A stretch of 64,000 nt of DNA. Origin: Micromonospora chokoriensis. Lineage in GTDB: Bacteria; Actinomycetota; Actinomycetes; Mycobacteriales; Micromonosporaceae. Under the pieces are notes generated by a model. That model was not told the origin of the DNA and did no database searches. It saw nothing but the letters and a program-made list of their open reading frames with translations. The translations under genes were made by a program, and so were the position numbers. The stretch spans positions 215,224 through 279,223 of the forward strand of contig NZ_JOAN01000006.1 in NCBI RefSeq assembly GCF_000718555.1. The letters run 5' to 3'. Positions 1 through 11,423 of the stretch are shown piece by piece; within the stretch, counting starts at the first letter, position 1; every line of letters begins with the position of its first letter.

Positions 1-1188
1 GGCCTCGGGGTTGGAGCTCTGTGGGTTCTCCGCCAGGTCCAGCGAGTACGTCCGGTTCACCGCCATCGCCTTCACCCGGCCGGTGCCCGGCTCGGAGACC
101 ACGATCCCGTTGGCGAACGGGCTGCCGGTGGCCTCCTTGGCGCCGACGCTCTTCTCCGCCGCCGCCTGGATCTTCGGATCGAGGCTGAGCACGATCCGGT
201 AGCCGCCCCGGCGCAGGTTGTCCATCCGCTCCAGCCGGTTCGCCCCGAACGCGGGCTGCGCGCTCCACCAGTTCTTCAGGTAGTCGCAGGCGAAGCCCCA
301 GCTGTTGTACTTCTCCGGCACCGCGGCGCAGTCGTGCGGCGGGGTCGTCAGCTTGAGCCGGATCGGCTCGGACTTGGCGGCGGCGGCCGAGTCGGGGGAG
401 AGATAGCCGAGTTGGCTCATCCGGTCCAGGACGTAGTTACGCCGTCCGGTGGCCTCCTTCTGGTCGGAGTCGGCCGGGTCGTACTCGGATGGGGACTTGA
501 CCAGTCCTGCGAGGGTGGCGGCCTCGACCGGGGTGAGGTCCTTCGGGGTCTTGGAGAAGAAGATCTCGCTGGCCGCGTAGATGCCGTACGCCCGGTGCCC
601 GAAGTACGCCGAGTTCAGGTAGCGCTCCATGATCTGTTCCTTGCTCAGCTCCTTCTCCAGGTCCAGCGCCATCCGCATCTCCTTGACCTTGCGCAGGCTG
701 GTCTGCTGGGTGGCTTCCTGGACCTCCTTGGGCGTGGTCGCGCTGTCCCGCAGGGCCATCCGGACGTACTGCATGGTCAGCGTCGACGCACCCTGGGAGC
801 CGCCGGAGCGGGCGTTGGAGACGAAGGCCCGGGCCACGCCCTTCGGGTCGACGCCGTGGTGCTGGTAGAACCGGGAATCCTCGGCGGCCACGATCGCCTG
901 CTGGATGTTCGGCGACATGTCCGACAGCTTGGTGTACTGCCGGTACTCCTCGTAGAACATGGTCAGCACGGTCTTGCCATCGGGCGCGTAGACGTACGAG
1001 GTCTCGGCGGGCATGGCGGTGGTCAGCACCCGGGTCTTCTGATCCACGGCGTGCGCGGTGGCCTTCGCGCCGAGCCCGGTGAGGGCGACGAGTGGGTACG
1101 CGGCGGCGGCGATCACGATTCCGGCGATCAGCCCGGCGCGCAGGAGAGGGACGAGACGACCAGCGGCAGCAAGGGGTCGGTTGCTCAC
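1..1188 (-). CDS. Class A penicillin-binding protein (GT51 + transpeptidase), 3' part outside window
   Basis: Bifunctional peptidoglycan synthase anchored in the membrane; polymerises glycan strands and cross-links peptides. The visible 396 residues have an N-terminal membrane helix (about residues 14-36). A GT51 domain follows, with the catalytic-Glu motif AAEDSRFYQHHGVD, the motif QGASTLTMQYVR and the motif LNSAYFGHRAYGIYAAS. The reading frame runs off the window edge at the beginning of the transpeptidase domain, so the SxxK, SxN and KTG motifs cannot be checked. The GTG at 1186-1188 is the first start after an in-frame TAA 12 bases upstream, so the start is well constrained. It is divergent from the cobalamin genes across about 120 bp. 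Confidence 0.9.
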   Translation of the reverse strand, partial: MSNRPLAAAGRLVPLLRAGLIAGIVIAAAAYPLVALTGLGAKATAHAVDQKTRVLTTAMPAETSYVYAPDGKTVLTMFYEEYRQYTKLSDMSPNIQQAIVAAEDSRFYQHHGVDPKGVARAFVSNARSGGSQGASTLTMQYVRMALRDSATTPKEVQEATQQTSLRKVKEMRMALDLEKELSKEQIMERYLNSAYFGHRAYGIYAASEIFFSKTPKDLTPVEAATLAGLVKSPSEYDPADSDQKEATGRRNYVLDRMSQLGYLSPDSAAAAKSEPIRLKLTTPPHDCAAVPEKYNSWGFACDYLKNWWSAQPAFGANRLERMDNLRRGGYRIVLSLDPKIQAAAEKSVGAKEATGSPFANGIVVSEPGTGRVKAMAVNRTYSLDLAENPQSSNPEA

Positions 1189-1309
1189 AGGGTCAAGTTA
1201 TGACATTTCCGATTCGTACATGAGAAGAACTCTTAAACCGGCGAGTGGTGACGCGGCTTACGCCGAGATCGTCTGTCCCCCCGCCCACCTTCCCGGCAGG
1301 ATCGCGGAC

Positions 1310-2395
1310 ATGTCCGATCAGTCGAGCCCGATCGCCCCGCCCCCCGGGGCCGAGCCGGACCTCGCGCACCACGGCGACGCCGAGGCCACCGCCGGCTTGA
1401 TCGACCTCGCCGTCAATGTCCGTCGGGCCCGGCCACCCGCCTGGTTGGCCGACCCGATCGCCGCGACCCTGACCGACCTGGCCCGCTACCCGGACCCGAC
1501 GTCGGCGCGGGCGGCGGTCGCCGCCCGACACCGCCGTCACCCGAACGAGGTGCTGCTCACCGCCGGCGCCGCCGAGGGCTTCGTGCTGATCGCGCAGGCG
1601 CTGCGTGGCGTTCGCCGCCCGGTGGTGGTGCACCCCCAGTTCACCGAGCCGGAGGCCGCGCTGCGGGCCGCCGGGCACCCGGTCGAGCGGGTGCTGCTCG
1701 ACGCCGCCGACGACTTCCGCCTCGACCCGGCCCGGGTGCCCGCCGACGCCGACCTGGTGATGATCGGCAACCCGACGAACCCGACCTCGGTGCTGCACCC
1801 CGCCCAGACGGTGGCCGCGCTGGCCCGCCCCGGCCGGGTGCTGGTGGTCGACGAGGCGTTCGCCGACACCACAATCGCCCCCGGGCACCCCGGCGAACCG
1901 GAGTCGCTCGCCGAACGCCGCGACCTGCCCGGGCTGCTCGTGGTCCGCAGCCTCACCAAGACCTGGGGCCTCGCCGGCCTGCGGATCGGCTACCTGCTCG
2001 GCGCTGCGGAGCTGCTGTCCCGGCTGGCCGCCGTGCAGCCGCTCTGGGCCGTCAGCACACCCGCGCTGGCCGCCGCGTCCGCCTGCGCCAGCGACGTCGC
2101 GGTCCAGGCCGAACGCGCGATCGCCGCCGACCTCGCCGCCGACCGCGACCACCTGGTCGCGCGCCTCACCGACCTTCCCGGTGTACGCGTCATCGGCCGC
2201 CCCGCCAGCGCGTTCGTCCTGCTGCACCGGCCCGGCGCGACCCTCGTCCGGGCCGCCCTGCGCGAGCGCGGCTGGGCGGTGCGCCGAGGTGACACGTTCC
2301 CCGGCCTCGGCCCGGACTGGCTGCGAGTGGCGGTACGCGACCGAAACACCACCGATGCGTTCATCGAGGTGCTGCGCGAGATCATGGAGGCATGA
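1310..2395 (+). CDS. cobC: CobC-like PLP aminotransferase (L-threonine-phosphate decarboxylase / histidinol-P aminotransferase family)
   Basis: Class I/II fold-type I PLP enzyme of 361 aa. In actinobacteria, this family next to cobT is assigned to cobalamin nucleotide-loop assembly (Rv2231c/CobC type), probably making aminopropanol phosphate. Visible motifs are the substrate and PLP region around MIGNPTNPTS, the Asp in VVDEAFAD, and the Schiff-base Lys in SLTKTWGLAGLRIGY. The ATG at 1310 gives a typical N terminus; the frame is open further upstream but that part overlaps the divergent PBP gene. Its stop overlaps the cobT start (ATGA). Function by context is likely; a histidinol-phosphate aminotransferase cannot be excluded from sequence alone. 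Confidence 0.8.
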   Translation: MSDQSSPIAPPPGAEPDLAHHGDAEATAGLIDLAVNVRRARPPAWLADPIAATLTDLARYPDPTSARAAVAARHRRHPNEVLLTAGAAEGFVLIAQALRGVRRPVVVHPQFTEPEAALRAAGHPVERVLLDAADDFRLDPARVPADADLVMIGNPTNPTSVLHPAQTVAALARPGRVLVVDEAFADTTIAPGHPGEPESLAERRDLPGLLVVRSLTKTWGLAGLRIGYLLGAAELLSRLAAVQPLWAVSTPALAAASACASDVAVQAERAIAADLAADRDHLVARLTDLPGVRVIGRPASAFVLLHRPGATLVRAALRERGWAVRRGDTFPGLGPDWLRVAVRDRNTTDAFIEVLREIMEA

Positions 2396-3510
2396 TGCTG
2401 GAGACCACGATCGCGGCGATCCGCCCAGCGGACGAAGCGGCCATGGCCGCCGCCCGGGAGCTGCACGGCCGGCTGACCAAGCCGGCGGGCTCGCTGGGCG
2501 CGCTGGAGGAGCTTTCGGTACGCCTCGCCGGCCTGGCCGGAGCCTGCCCACCACCGCTGCCCGAGCCGGCCGCTGTGGCGATCTTCGCGGGCGACCACGG
2601 GGTGCACGCCCAGGGGGTGAGCCCCTGGCCGCAGGAGGTCACCGCGCAGATGATCGGCAACTTCCTGGCCGGTGGGGCGGTGGTCAACGCGTTCGCTCGG
2701 CAGGCCGGCGCGTCGGTCACCGTGGTCGACGTCGGGGTGGCCACCCCGCTGCCCACCGGGCCGGTCGCCGACCCGGCTGGGCTCGACCCGGCTGTGCTCG
2801 ACCCGGCTGTGCTCGACCCGGCCGTGCCTCGTCTGGTTGTCGCGTCCGTCCGCCGGGGCACCCGCGACCTGGCGGTGACCGCGGCACTCACCCGGGACGA
2901 GGCGCTGGCGGCAGTGCAGACCGGCATCCGGATCGCCGACGAGCTGATCGACGCCGGTGCCGGCATCTTGCTCACCGGTGACATGGGCATCGGCAACACC
3001 ACCCCGGCCGCCGCGCTGATCGCCGCGTTCACCGGTGCCGACCCGCTCGACGCCACCGGCCGGGGCACCGGGGTCGACGACCCGACGTACGCCCACAAGG
3101 TGGCGGTGGTCCGGGCCGCGCTGGCCCGGCACATGCCTGACCCGACCGACCCGCTGGGTGTGCTGGCCGCCGTCGGCGGCCTGGAGCACGCCGCCCTGGC
3201 CGGGCTGATCCTCGGTGCCGCCGCGCGCCGGACGCCGGTGCTGCTGGACGGCGTGATCGCGGTCTCGGCCGCGCTCGCCGCCGCCGCGTTCGCCCCGGCA
3301 GCGGTCGACGCCATGGTCGCCGGTCACCGCTCGGCCGAGCCGGGGGCCACCGTGGCACTGCGTCACCTCGGCCTCGACCCGCTTATCGACCTGGGGCTGC
3401 GCCTCGGCGAGGGCACCGGAGCGCTGCTGGCGTTGCCCGTGGTCACCGGCGCGGTCCGGGTGCTGCACGAGGTGGCCACGTTCGACTCCGCCGGGGTGGC
3501 CGAGAAGTGA
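2392..3510 (+). CDS. cobT: Nicotinate-nucleotide--dimethylbenzimidazole phosphoribosyltransferase CobT
   Basis: Transfers phosphoribose from nicotinate mononucleotide to dimethylbenzimidazole, making alpha-ribazole phosphate for the lower cobalamin ligand. 372 aa, normal for the family. Recognised motifs: KPAGSLGALEEL near the N terminus, FAGDHGVHAQGVSPWP, GDMGIGNTTPAAAL, AMVAGHRSAEPG and LGEGTGALLA, whose Glu is the expected catalytic base. The gene overlaps cobC by 4 bases and is overlapped by the next gene (GTGA), indicating translational coupling. One oddity is an LDPAV repeat (three 15-base units, 2781-2825) in a surface segment between the GDHG and GDMG motifs. Confidence 0.95.
   Translation: MMLETTIAAIRPADEAAMAAARELHGRLTKPAGSLGALEELSVRLAGLAGACPPPLPEPAAVAIFAGDHGVHAQGVSPWPQEVTAQMIGNFLAGGAVVNAFARQAGASVTVVDVGVATPLPTGPVADPAGLDPAVLDPAVLDPAVPRLVVASVRRGTRDLAVTAALTRDEALAAVQTGIRIADELIDAGAGILLTGDMGIGNTTPAAALIAAFTGADPLDATGRGTGVDDPTYAHKVAVVRAALARHMPDPTDPLGVLAAVGGLEHAALAGLILGAAARRTPVLLDGVIAVSAALAAAAFAPAAVDAMVAGHRSAEPGATVALRHLGLDPLIDLGLRLGEGTGALLALPVVTGAVRVLHEVATFDSAGVAEK
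2781..2825 (+). repeat. In-frame 15-bp tandem repeat (3 copies) inside cobT
   Basis: Three head-to-tail copies of GCTCGACCCGGCTGT (the third has one T-to-C change) encode LDPAV three times. A degenerate copy (GCCGACCCGGCTGG, encoding ADPAG) precedes them. Copies 1 and 2 are identical at DNA level, which suggests recent slippage expansion. The 15-base unit keeps the frame. Confidence 0.95.
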
Positions 3511-4736
3511 GCACTAGTCCGTACCCCCTGGGTTTGCGGCTCGACGGGCGGCGGGTCGTCGTGGTGGGTGGCGGCGCGGTCGCCACCCGGCGCGTGCCCG
3601 CGCTGCTGGACGCCGGTGCGGACGTCCTGCTGGTGGCCCCGGAGCTGACCCCGGCGCTGCGCGCTCGGGTCGACGCGGGTCGGCTGCACTGGGTGCCGCG
3701 CCGGTTCGCACCCGAGGACCTGGACGGCGCGTGGCTGGTCCACGTGGCGATCGACGACCCCATCGCGGCGGCTTCGGTGAGCGCCGTCGCCGCCGAGCGG
3801 CGGATCTTCTGCGTCCGGGCCGACGACCGGACCGCCGCCACCGCCTGGACCCCCGCGGTGACCCGGCACGGCCCGGTCACCGTGGCGGTGTTCGGCGGCG
3901 GCGACCCCCGCCGCGCGATGACCGTCCGCGACGCCATCCGTGACCTGCTCGCGGTCCGCCTGGTGCCGGGCGGGATCGCTGGCCGACCCGACGCCTCGAC
4001 TGGGACGACCGGTGGGCGGGTCGCGCTCGTGGGTGCCGGGCCGGGTGACCCGGAGCTGATCACCGTGAAGGGCTGGCGGCTGCTCACCGAGGCCGACGTG
4101 GTGGTCGCCGACCGGCTGGTGCCCGGGCTGCTCCTCGACGAGCTGCGCCCGGACGTCGAGCTGGTGGACGCCTCGAAGATCCCCTATGGGCCGTCCCGGG
4201 CCCAGGAGGAGATCAACCAGATCCTGGTCGACCGTGCTCTGGCTGGTGCCTTCGTGGTGCGGCTCAAGGGCGGTGACCCGTACGTCTTCGGGCGGGGCGG
4301 CGAGGAGCTGCTGGCCTGCGCGGCGGCCGGCGTGCCGGTGACAGTGGTGCCCGGGGTGACCAGCTCGATCGCCGCGCCGGCGGCGGCCGGCATCCCGGTC
4401 ACTCATCGGGGGGTGGCGCACGAGTTCACAGTCGTCTCCGGGCACCTGGCACCCGACTCACCGGCCTCGCTGGTGCGTTGGGACGCCCTGGCGGGCCTGC
4501 GCGGGACGCTGGTCATCCTGATGGGGCTCAAGAACCTCGCCGCCATCACGGCCACCTTGATCGCGCACGGCCGGTCGCCGCAGACCCCGGCCGCCGTGGT
4601 CCAGGAAGCCACCACCGGCACCCAGCGGGTCCTGCGCTCCACGCTGGGTGAGGTGGCCGCCGACGTGCTCACGGCCGACTTACGCCCACCCGCCGTCGTG
4701 GTGCTGGGCGACGTGGTGGACGCCCTCGACGGCTGA
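3507..4736 (+). CDS. cobA: Uroporphyrinogen-III C-methyltransferase fused to precorrin-2 dehydrogenase domain (CysG-type)
   Basis: Two-domain siroheme/cobalamin enzyme of 409 aa. Residues about 5-150 are a Rossmann precorrin-2 dehydrogenase/ferrochelatase-like domain with the dinucleotide motif VVVVGGGAVATRRV. Residues about 170-405 are a SAM-dependent uroporphyrinogen-III methyltransferase with VALVGAGPGDPELITVKG, VVRLKGGDPYVFGRGGEE and the VPGVTSS motif. The product, precorrin-2/sirohydrochlorin, feeds both siroheme and vitamin B12. The GTG start overlaps the cobT stop. It is last in the operon, followed by a strong hairpin at 4886-4913. Confidence 0.93.
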   Translation: MSTSPYPLGLRLDGRRVVVVGGGAVATRRVPALLDAGADVLLVAPELTPALRARVDAGRLHWVPRRFAPEDLDGAWLVHVAIDDPIAAASVSAVAAERRIFCVRADDRTAATAWTPAVTRHGPVTVAVFGGGDPRRAMTVRDAIRDLLAVRLVPGGIAGRPDASTGTTGGRVALVGAGPGDPELITVKGWRLLTEADVVVADRLVPGLLLDELRPDVELVDASKIPYGPSRAQEEINQILVDRALAGAFVVRLKGGDPYVFGRGGEELLACAAAGVPVTVVPGVTSSIAAPAAAGIPVTHRGVAHEFTVVSGHLAPDSPASLVRWDALAGLRGTLVILMGLKNLAAITATLIAHGRSPQTPAAVVQEATTGTQRVLRSTLGEVAADVLTADLRPPAVVVLGDVVDALDG

Positions 4737-4885
4737 CCGGCCGACTTCATCGAGGTCGCTGCAGTACGCGCTAACGGAAACTGTCCAAGATTGCCAGCTG
4801 CGGCCGGTCAGTCCTCGTCGGCTGGGCTGGGGCGGTTCTCGGCGATCCAAGCTCGCACGGATTCGCCCTTGGCCGGAGCGACGTT

Positions 4886-4913
4886 GGGGCCGGAGCGCAA
4901 GCGCTCCGGCCCC
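4886..4913. terminator. Perfect-palindrome hairpin, likely bidirectional terminator
   Basis: GGGGCCGGAGCG pairs perfectly with CGCTCCGGCCCC around a CAAG loop. It lies between the convergent cobA (+) and trehalose-phosphatase (-) genes. No long T-run follows, as usual for high-GC actinobacterial terminators. Confidence 0.8.
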
Positions 4914-4932
4914 GTCAGTCACGTACGGCGAA

Positions 4933-7539
4933 CTACTGCTTGAGCATGTTGTCCAGCAGCAGGGCACAGCGGATCAGACCGAGGTGGCTGTACGCCTGCG
5001 GGTGGTTGCCCAGGCCGCGCTCGGCGAGCGGGTCGTACTGCTCGGGGAGCAACCCGGTCGGGCCGGCGGTCAGCACCATCTGCGCGAACAGTTCCTCGGC
5101 GTCGGTGCGGCGGCCGGTGCGCAGGTACGCCTCGATCAGCCACGCCGTGCAGATGTGGAAACCGCCCTCACGGCCGGGCAGGCCGTCGTCCCAGTGGTAG
5201 CGGTAGACGACCGGGCCGCTGCGCAGGTCCGCCTCGATCCGCAGGACGGTGGAGAGGAAGCGCGGGTCGTCACCCGGGAGCAGGCCGGAGAGCCCGATCC
5301 AGAGCGACGAGGCGTCCATGTCCTCGTCCCCGTACGCGACGCTGTACGCCTCGACGTCGGAGTGCCAGCCGTGCTCCAGCACGTTGGCGCCGATCCGGTC
5401 GCGCAGGTCCTTCCACTCGGGCCGGTCCTCGCCGCCGTGCTCGCGCATGACGTGCAGCGCGCGGTCGACGGTCATCCAGCACATCACCTTGGAGAAGACG
5501 TGGTGCCGGGGTGGCAGCCGGGCCTCCCAGATGCCGTGGTCGGGCTCGTGCCAGCGGCGGCGGACCGCCTCGACCATGTTCTCCAGGACCCGCCACTCGT
5601 CGTCACGGACCGAGCCGCGGGCGTCGGCGACGGCCGCGATCAGGTCGGCGATCGGGCCGAAGACGTCCAGCTGCAACTGGTGGTTGGCGAGGTTGCCGAC
5701 CCGGACCGGCCGGGAGCCGGCGTACCCGGGCAGCGTGTCGATGACCGCCTCGGCGCCCAGCTCGTACCCGTCGATGGTGTAGAGCGGGTGCAGTCGCTCC
5801 GGGTGCCCGCCGGTGCGCTCGATGCAGCCGTCCACCCAGCGCAGCAGCGCCTCGGCCTCCTCGACGGAGCCCAGGTCGACCAGCGCGCGGGCGGTCAGGG
5901 CGGCGTCGCGCAGCCAGCAGTAGCGGTAGTCCCAGTTGCGGACGCCGCCCAGCTCCTCGGGGAGCGAGGTGGTCGCCGCGGCCAGGATCGAGCCGGTGGC
6001 CTCGTGGCACAGCCCGCGCAGGGTGAGGGCGCTGCGCGCGACCAGGTCCCGAGCGGTGGACGGCAGCCGCAGCGAGGCCACCCAGTCCTTCCACGGCTGC
6101 TCGGCGGCGGCCTGCCGCTCGTGGATCGGCACCCGGTGGTGCTCCAGGCTGTGCGTGCCGAAGCGCAGCTCCAGCACGACCTGCCCGCCGGCGGCGGAGA
6201 GGTCGACGACCGCCTTGGCGGTCTCGTACCCGCCGTCGTTGCGGACCTCCCACTGCAGGCCGGGGGAGTAGAGCGCGACCGGCTCGTTGGAGCCGAGCAC
6301 CAGCAGGCCGTCGCCGAGCGGCTGCAACTGCACGGCCACCTGACCAAACTCGGGCCTCGGCGCGAACTCCACAGTTGCCTTGCCACTGCCGGTGAGCACC
6401 CGGATCAGGGTCGAGTCACCGGTGACGACCGCCGGGCCGTCCGGGGTGGTCTCCCGGGCCGGCTTGTCGAGCCAGTCGGTGACGGTGAGCCCGGACCAGC
6501 GGGTCTCCACGGTCATCGTGCCGGAGCGGTAGCGCTGGCCCAGCGGGATGCCACCGCGCTCCGGCGCGACGCTGAAGTGACCGGCCGGGCTGCCACCGAC
6601 CAGGTCGGCGAAGATCGCCGCCGAATCCGGCTTGGGGTGGCAGAGCCAGCTCACCTTGGCCTCGGGGGTGAGCAGAGCGACGGTACGTCCATTGGCCAGC
6701 ATGGAGTGCCGCTCGATCGGCACCGCACGCTCGCCGAACAGCCAGTGTCGCCGGGTCTCCAGCAGCAGTGCCAGTGCCCGCGCGGCCTCCAGCGGGTCGG
6801 CCACCCGGTAGTTGGCCTGGGTGTCGCCCGGGCCGATCTTGATGCCGAGGTCGGGGCCGTGCAGGTGGCCGAACGCGTTCTCGTCGGTGACGTCGTCACC
6901 GATGAACAGCACCGCGCTGGAGGCGAGCTGGGTCCGCAGTTGGTCGAGCGCGGTGCCCTTGTGGGTGGCCACGACGGAGAGCTCGATGACCTCCTTGCCC
7001 TGGGTCACCGTGACGCCGTCGAAGGTGGCCGGGCCGGTGCGGACCGCTTCGATGGCGGCGGCGGCCACCTGCGGGTCGACCCCGCGGGTGTGCATCGCGA
7101 CGCTTGCCGGTTTGCGTTCCAGCCGGATGCCCGGATGCTCGGCGGCGATCTCACGCAGCGCGTTGCGGACCTGGGTGCGCACCGCGACCAGCTCCGGGGA
7201 GAGCCGCTCGACGAAGCCGATGTCGAACTCGGAGCCGTGACTGCCGACGAGGTGCACCTCGCTGGGCAGGCGGGAGAGTGCGGCCAGGTCGCGCAGCGCC
7301 CGCCCGGAGACGACCGCCACGGTGGTCTGCGGCAGCGCGGCGAGCGCGCGGACTGCGGCTACCGACTCCGGCAGCGGGACGGCTGTGCTCGGGTCCTCCA
7401 CGATCGGCGCCAGTGTGCCGTCGTAGTCGCAGGCGACCAGGAGCTGGGGGACCCGGGCGATCCGGCCGATGGCGGCGCGCAGCTCGGGGTCCATCACCCC
7501 GGTGGCGTTCGCGGGGCCATCGTTGACGGTCGTGTTCAC
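4933..7539 (-). CDS. otsB: Trehalose-6-phosphate phosphatase fused to GH15 glucoamylase/trehalase-like domain
   Basis: 868-aa fusion. Residues about 25-265 are a HAD-type trehalose-phosphate phosphatase: motif [19 protein letters not shown], motif [12 protein letters not shown]. Residues about 270-865 form a GH15 (alpha/alpha)6 enzyme with an N-terminal beta domain ([11 protein letters not shown]), the [12 protein letters not shown] substrate motif and the C-terminal catalytic region [17 protein letters not shown]. Known actinobacterial GH15 proteins of this type are trehalases or oligosaccharide hydrolases, so one polypeptide may release trehalose from trehalose-6-P and also hydrolyse a glucoside. 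It lies 3' of otsA on the minus strand with a 4-base overlap. The substrate of the GH15 half is inferred, not shown. Confidence 0.9.
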   Translation of the reverse strand: MNTTVNDGPANATGVMDPELRAAIGRIARVPQLLVACDYDGTLAPIVEDPSTAVPLPESVAAVRALAALPQTTVAVVSGRALRDLAALSRLPSEVHLVGSHGSEFDIGFVERLSPELVAVRTQVRNALREIAAEHPGIRLERKPASVAMHTRGVDPQVAAAAIEAVRTGPATFDGVTVTQGKEVIELSVVATHKGTALDQLRTQLASSAVLFIGDDVTDENAFGHLHGPDLGIKIGPGDTQANYRVADPLEAARALALLLETRRHWLFGERAVPIERHSMLANGRTVALLTPEAKVSWLCHPKPDSAAIFADLVGGSPAGHFSVAPERGGIPLGQRYRSGTMTVETRWSGLTVTDWLDKPARETTPDGPAVVTGDSTLIRVLTGSGKATVEFAPRPEFGQVAVQLQPLGDGLLVLGSNEPVALYSPGLQWEVRNDGGYETAKAVVDLSAAGGQVVLELRFGTHSLEHHRVPIHERQAAAEQPWKDWVASLRLPSTARDLVARSALTLRGLCHEATGSILAAATTSLPEELGGVRNWDYRYCWLRDAALTARALVDLGSVEEAEALLRWVDGCIERTGGHPERLHPLYTIDGYELGAEAVIDTLPGYAGSRPVRVGNLANHQLQLDVFGPIADLIAAVADARGSVRDDEWRVLENMVEAVRRRWHEPDHGIWEARLPPRHHVFSKVMCWMTVDRALHVMREHGGEDRPEWKDLRDRIGANVLEHGWHSDVEAYSVAYGDEDMDASSLWIGLSGLLPGDDPRFLSTVLRIEADLRSGPVVYRYHWDDGLPGREGGFHICTAWLIEAYLRTGRRTDAEELFAQMVLTAGPTGLLPEQYDPLAERGLGNHPQAYSHLGLIRCALLLDNMLKQ

Positions 7540-8936
7540 TCGGCCTCCGCCTCGGGAACTCCCAGCTCGGAGAGGAAAGACTTGGCCCAGTGGCCCACGT
7601 CGTGGGTACGCAGGTGACGTTGCATTGTCCGCATCCGGCGGCGTGCCTCGGTTTTCTCCACGTGCACTGCCCGGAGCAGGGCGTCCTTGACCGCGTCCGG
7701 GTCGTGCGGGTTACACAAGAAGGCCTGACGCAGCTCCGTTGCGGCGCCGGCGAATTCACTGAGCACGAGCGCGCCACCCTGGTCGGCACGCGACGCGACG
7801 TACTCCTTGGCTACGAGATTCATTCCATCTCGCAGCGGGGTCACCATCATCACGTCGGCAGCAACGTACATCGCGGCAAGCTCACTGCGACTGTACGACT
7901 GATGCAGATAATGCACCGCCGGCACGCCGACCCTGCCGAACTCGCCATTGATCCGACCGACCTCGCGCTCCACCTTCACCCGAAGTGCCTGGTAGTGCTC
8001 CACGCGCTCACGGCTGGGCGTGGCGACCTGAACCATGACCGCGTCGGGAACTGTCAACTTTCCGTCAGCCAGCAGCTCCCGGAAGGCCTTGAGTCGCAAC
8101 TCGATGCCCTTGGTGTAATCCAGCCGGTCCACACCCAGGATTATCGTCTTCGGGTCGCCCAGCTCGGCGCGAATCTGCTTGGCCCGGGCCTGGATCGCCG
8201 GGTCGGCGGCCATCCGCTCCATCTCCTGGGTGTCGATCGAGATGGGGAAGGCGCCCGCCTTCACCTGCCGACCGTCGACCTGGATCATCTGCCCCTCGTA
8301 GCGCAGCCCGAGCAGGTGCCGGGCCAGCCGGACGAAGTTCTGCGCGGCCAGCCGCTGCTGGAAACCGACTAGGTCGGCGCCGAGCAGACCGCGCAGGATC
8401 TCGGTGCGGAACGGCATCTGCATGAACAGCTCGATCGGCGGGAACGGGATGTGCAGGAAGAACCCGATCCGCAGGTCCGGGCGGAGCTCGCGGAGCATCG
8501 CCGGCACCAACTGAAGCTGGTAGTCCTGCACCCAGACCGTCGCACCCTCGGCCGCCACGTCCGCTGCCGCCTCCGCGAACCGGGCGTTGACCAGGCGGTA
8601 CGCCTCCCGCCAGCGGCGCTTGTAGGCCGGCGTCTCCACCGCGTCGTGGTAGAGCGGCCAGATCGTCGCGTTGGACTGGCCCTCGTAGTAGCGCTCCAGC
8701 TCCTCCGCGCTGAGCGGGACCGGGTGCAGCCGGATCCCCTCCAGGTCGAACGGCTCGGGGGCCGCGCCGGTGCCACCGGCCCAGCCGACCCAGGTGCCCT
8801 GATGCTCGGCGAGTACGGGATGCAGCGCGGTGACCAGCCCGCCGGGGCTGCGTCGCCACTGCCGGCCCTCGGGTGTGCTCACCTCGTCGACCGGCAGACG
8901 GTTCGCCACTACGACAAAGGAGCTACGGACGGTCAC
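7536..8936 (-). CDS. otsA: Alpha,alpha-trehalose-phosphate synthase (UDP/GDP-glucose forming) OtsA
   Basis: GT20 enzyme that joins NDP-glucose and glucose-6-phosphate to give trehalose-6-phosphate in the cytoplasm. 466 aa, full length. Motifs: [10 protein letters not shown] at the N terminus, [36 protein letters not shown], and the nucleotide-sugar end region [16 protein letters not shown] plus [11 protein letters not shown]. The GTG start is preceded by a GGAGG ribosome site about 9 bases upstream. The next gene begins inside its last codons, so synthase and phosphatase are probably made together. Confidence 0.96.
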   Translation of the reverse strand: MTVRSSFVVVANRLPVDEVSTPEGRQWRRSPGGLVTALHPVLAEHQGTWVGWAGGTGAAPEPFDLEGIRLHPVPLSAEELERYYEGQSNATIWPLYHDAVETPAYKRRWREAYRLVNARFAEAAADVAAEGATVWVQDYQLQLVPAMLRELRPDLRIGFFLHIPFPPIELFMQMPFRTEILRGLLGADLVGFQQRLAAQNFVRLARHLLGLRYEGQMIQVDGRQVKAGAFPISIDTQEMERMAADPAIQARAKQIRAELGDPKTIILGVDRLDYTKGIELRLKAFRELLADGKLTVPDAVMVQVATPSRERVEHYQALRVKVEREVGRINGEFGRVGVPAVHYLHQSYSRSELAAMYVAADVMMVTPLRDGMNLVAKEYVASRADQGGALVLSEFAGAATELRQAFLCNPHDPDAVKDALLRAVHVEKTEARRRMRTMQRHLRTHDVGHWAKSFLSELGVPEAEAE

Positions 8937-9287
8937 GATCGGCCACCTCCGGGTGCTGACGGGTCCACCGCGATGAGCGTACTGAGCGTAGCTGCGGCGT
9001 CTTGTGCCCCGTGCCGGAGTCTCCTACCCGCCCCGGACGTGCCGAATCCCAAAGGTGATCTTGGTGACAGTCGGTGCCTCGGAGGTCGATGACCGGCCAC
9101 TGCCGGGGCGGAACGCGGCACGTCCGCGTACTCCTGGGGCGGGGTGATGTGGGCGAAGCGCGCCGTACCTGTCAGGATTGACGATGGCGTGCGCGTGGCC
9201 GGCTCCCGGCCGGCGGCGGCGGGCGGATCTCACAGCCCGCGCCGCGCCGCCGATCAGCGACAGCAACCGACGGAGGTAGCCCGCACC
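8937..9287. other. Divergent intergenic region otsA / ettA
   Basis: About 350 bp with no supported gene. It must hold the otsA promoter (leftward) and the ettA promoter and leader (rightward). The rightward frame is open from 9144, but the residues before GTG 9288 are Arg/Ala-rich and do not resemble EttA. A short GC hairpin (GGCCGG-CTC-CCGGCC, about 9198-9213) lies in the ettA leader. I cannot point to a convincing -10/-35 pair. Confidence 0.5.
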
Positions 9288-10964
<1,677 letters not shown>

Positions 10965-10976
10965 CCGGCCGAGAAG

Positions 10977-11423
10977 GTGTCTGATCGCTTCGTCTACCAC
11001 TGCACACTGCGCTGGTCCGACCTGGACGCGTACGGCCACGTCAACAACTCGCGCTTCCTCACCCTCTACGAGGAGGCGCGGGTCGCGCTGATGTTCGCCG
11101 GTGGCCGGGCCTGGGGGGTCGGCTCGTTCGCCGACGGGGTGGTGATCCGCCGCCACGAGGTCGACTACCTGCGCCCGGTCGACTACGCGCTCGGCCGGTC
11201 CACCGCGGAGGCGGCACCCACCGTGCGGATCGAGCTGTGGGTGGAGGAGATCCGGGCCTCCCGGTTCACCGTCGCCTACGAGCTGTACGACGGGGAGGTG
11301 CTGGCCAGTCGTGCCCGCTCGGTGCTCGTGCCGTTCGACCTGACCCGTCAGGTGCCCCGGCGGATCACCACCGAGGAGCGGGACTTCCTGCTCACGTACG
11401 CACCGCAGGGCGGCGTGGGGTGA
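10977..11423 (+). CDS. Acyl-CoA thioesterase, hotdog fold (4-hydroxybenzoyl-CoA thioesterase type)
   Basis: 148-aa single hotdog-fold protein. The N-terminal motif WSDLDAYGHVNNSRFLTLYEEAR is the family signature; its Asp in DLDAYGHVNN is the expected catalytic residue. Predicted role: hydrolysis of a cytosolic acyl-CoA; substrate unknown. It begins 12 bases after the ettA stop with a GAGAAG ribosome site, and its stop overlaps the next gene's GTG (GTGA), so the two small genes look co-translated. Confidence 0.88.
   Translation: MSDRFVYHCTLRWSDLDAYGHVNNSRFLTLYEEARVALMFAGGRAWGVGSFADGVVIRRHEVDYLRPVDYALGRSTAEAAPTVRIELWVEEIRASRFTVAYELYDGEVLASRARSVLVPFDLTRQVPRRITTEERDFLLTYAPQGGVG

Noticed and set aside
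334..1203. Long plus-strand open frame of 289 codons
   Set aside because: Antisense to the penicillin-binding protein; Gly/Arg/Val-rich with no family motif. High GC keeps the opposite strand open.
1190..1309. Cobalamin riboswitch ahead of the cob operon
   Set aside because: Only about 120 bp between divergent genes and no B12-box-like sequence seen.
4648..7617. 989-codon plus-strand open frame
   Set aside because: Mirror of the trehalose-phosphatase/GH15 gene, which has clear motifs. The plus-strand translation is low-complexity Val/Gln/Arg.
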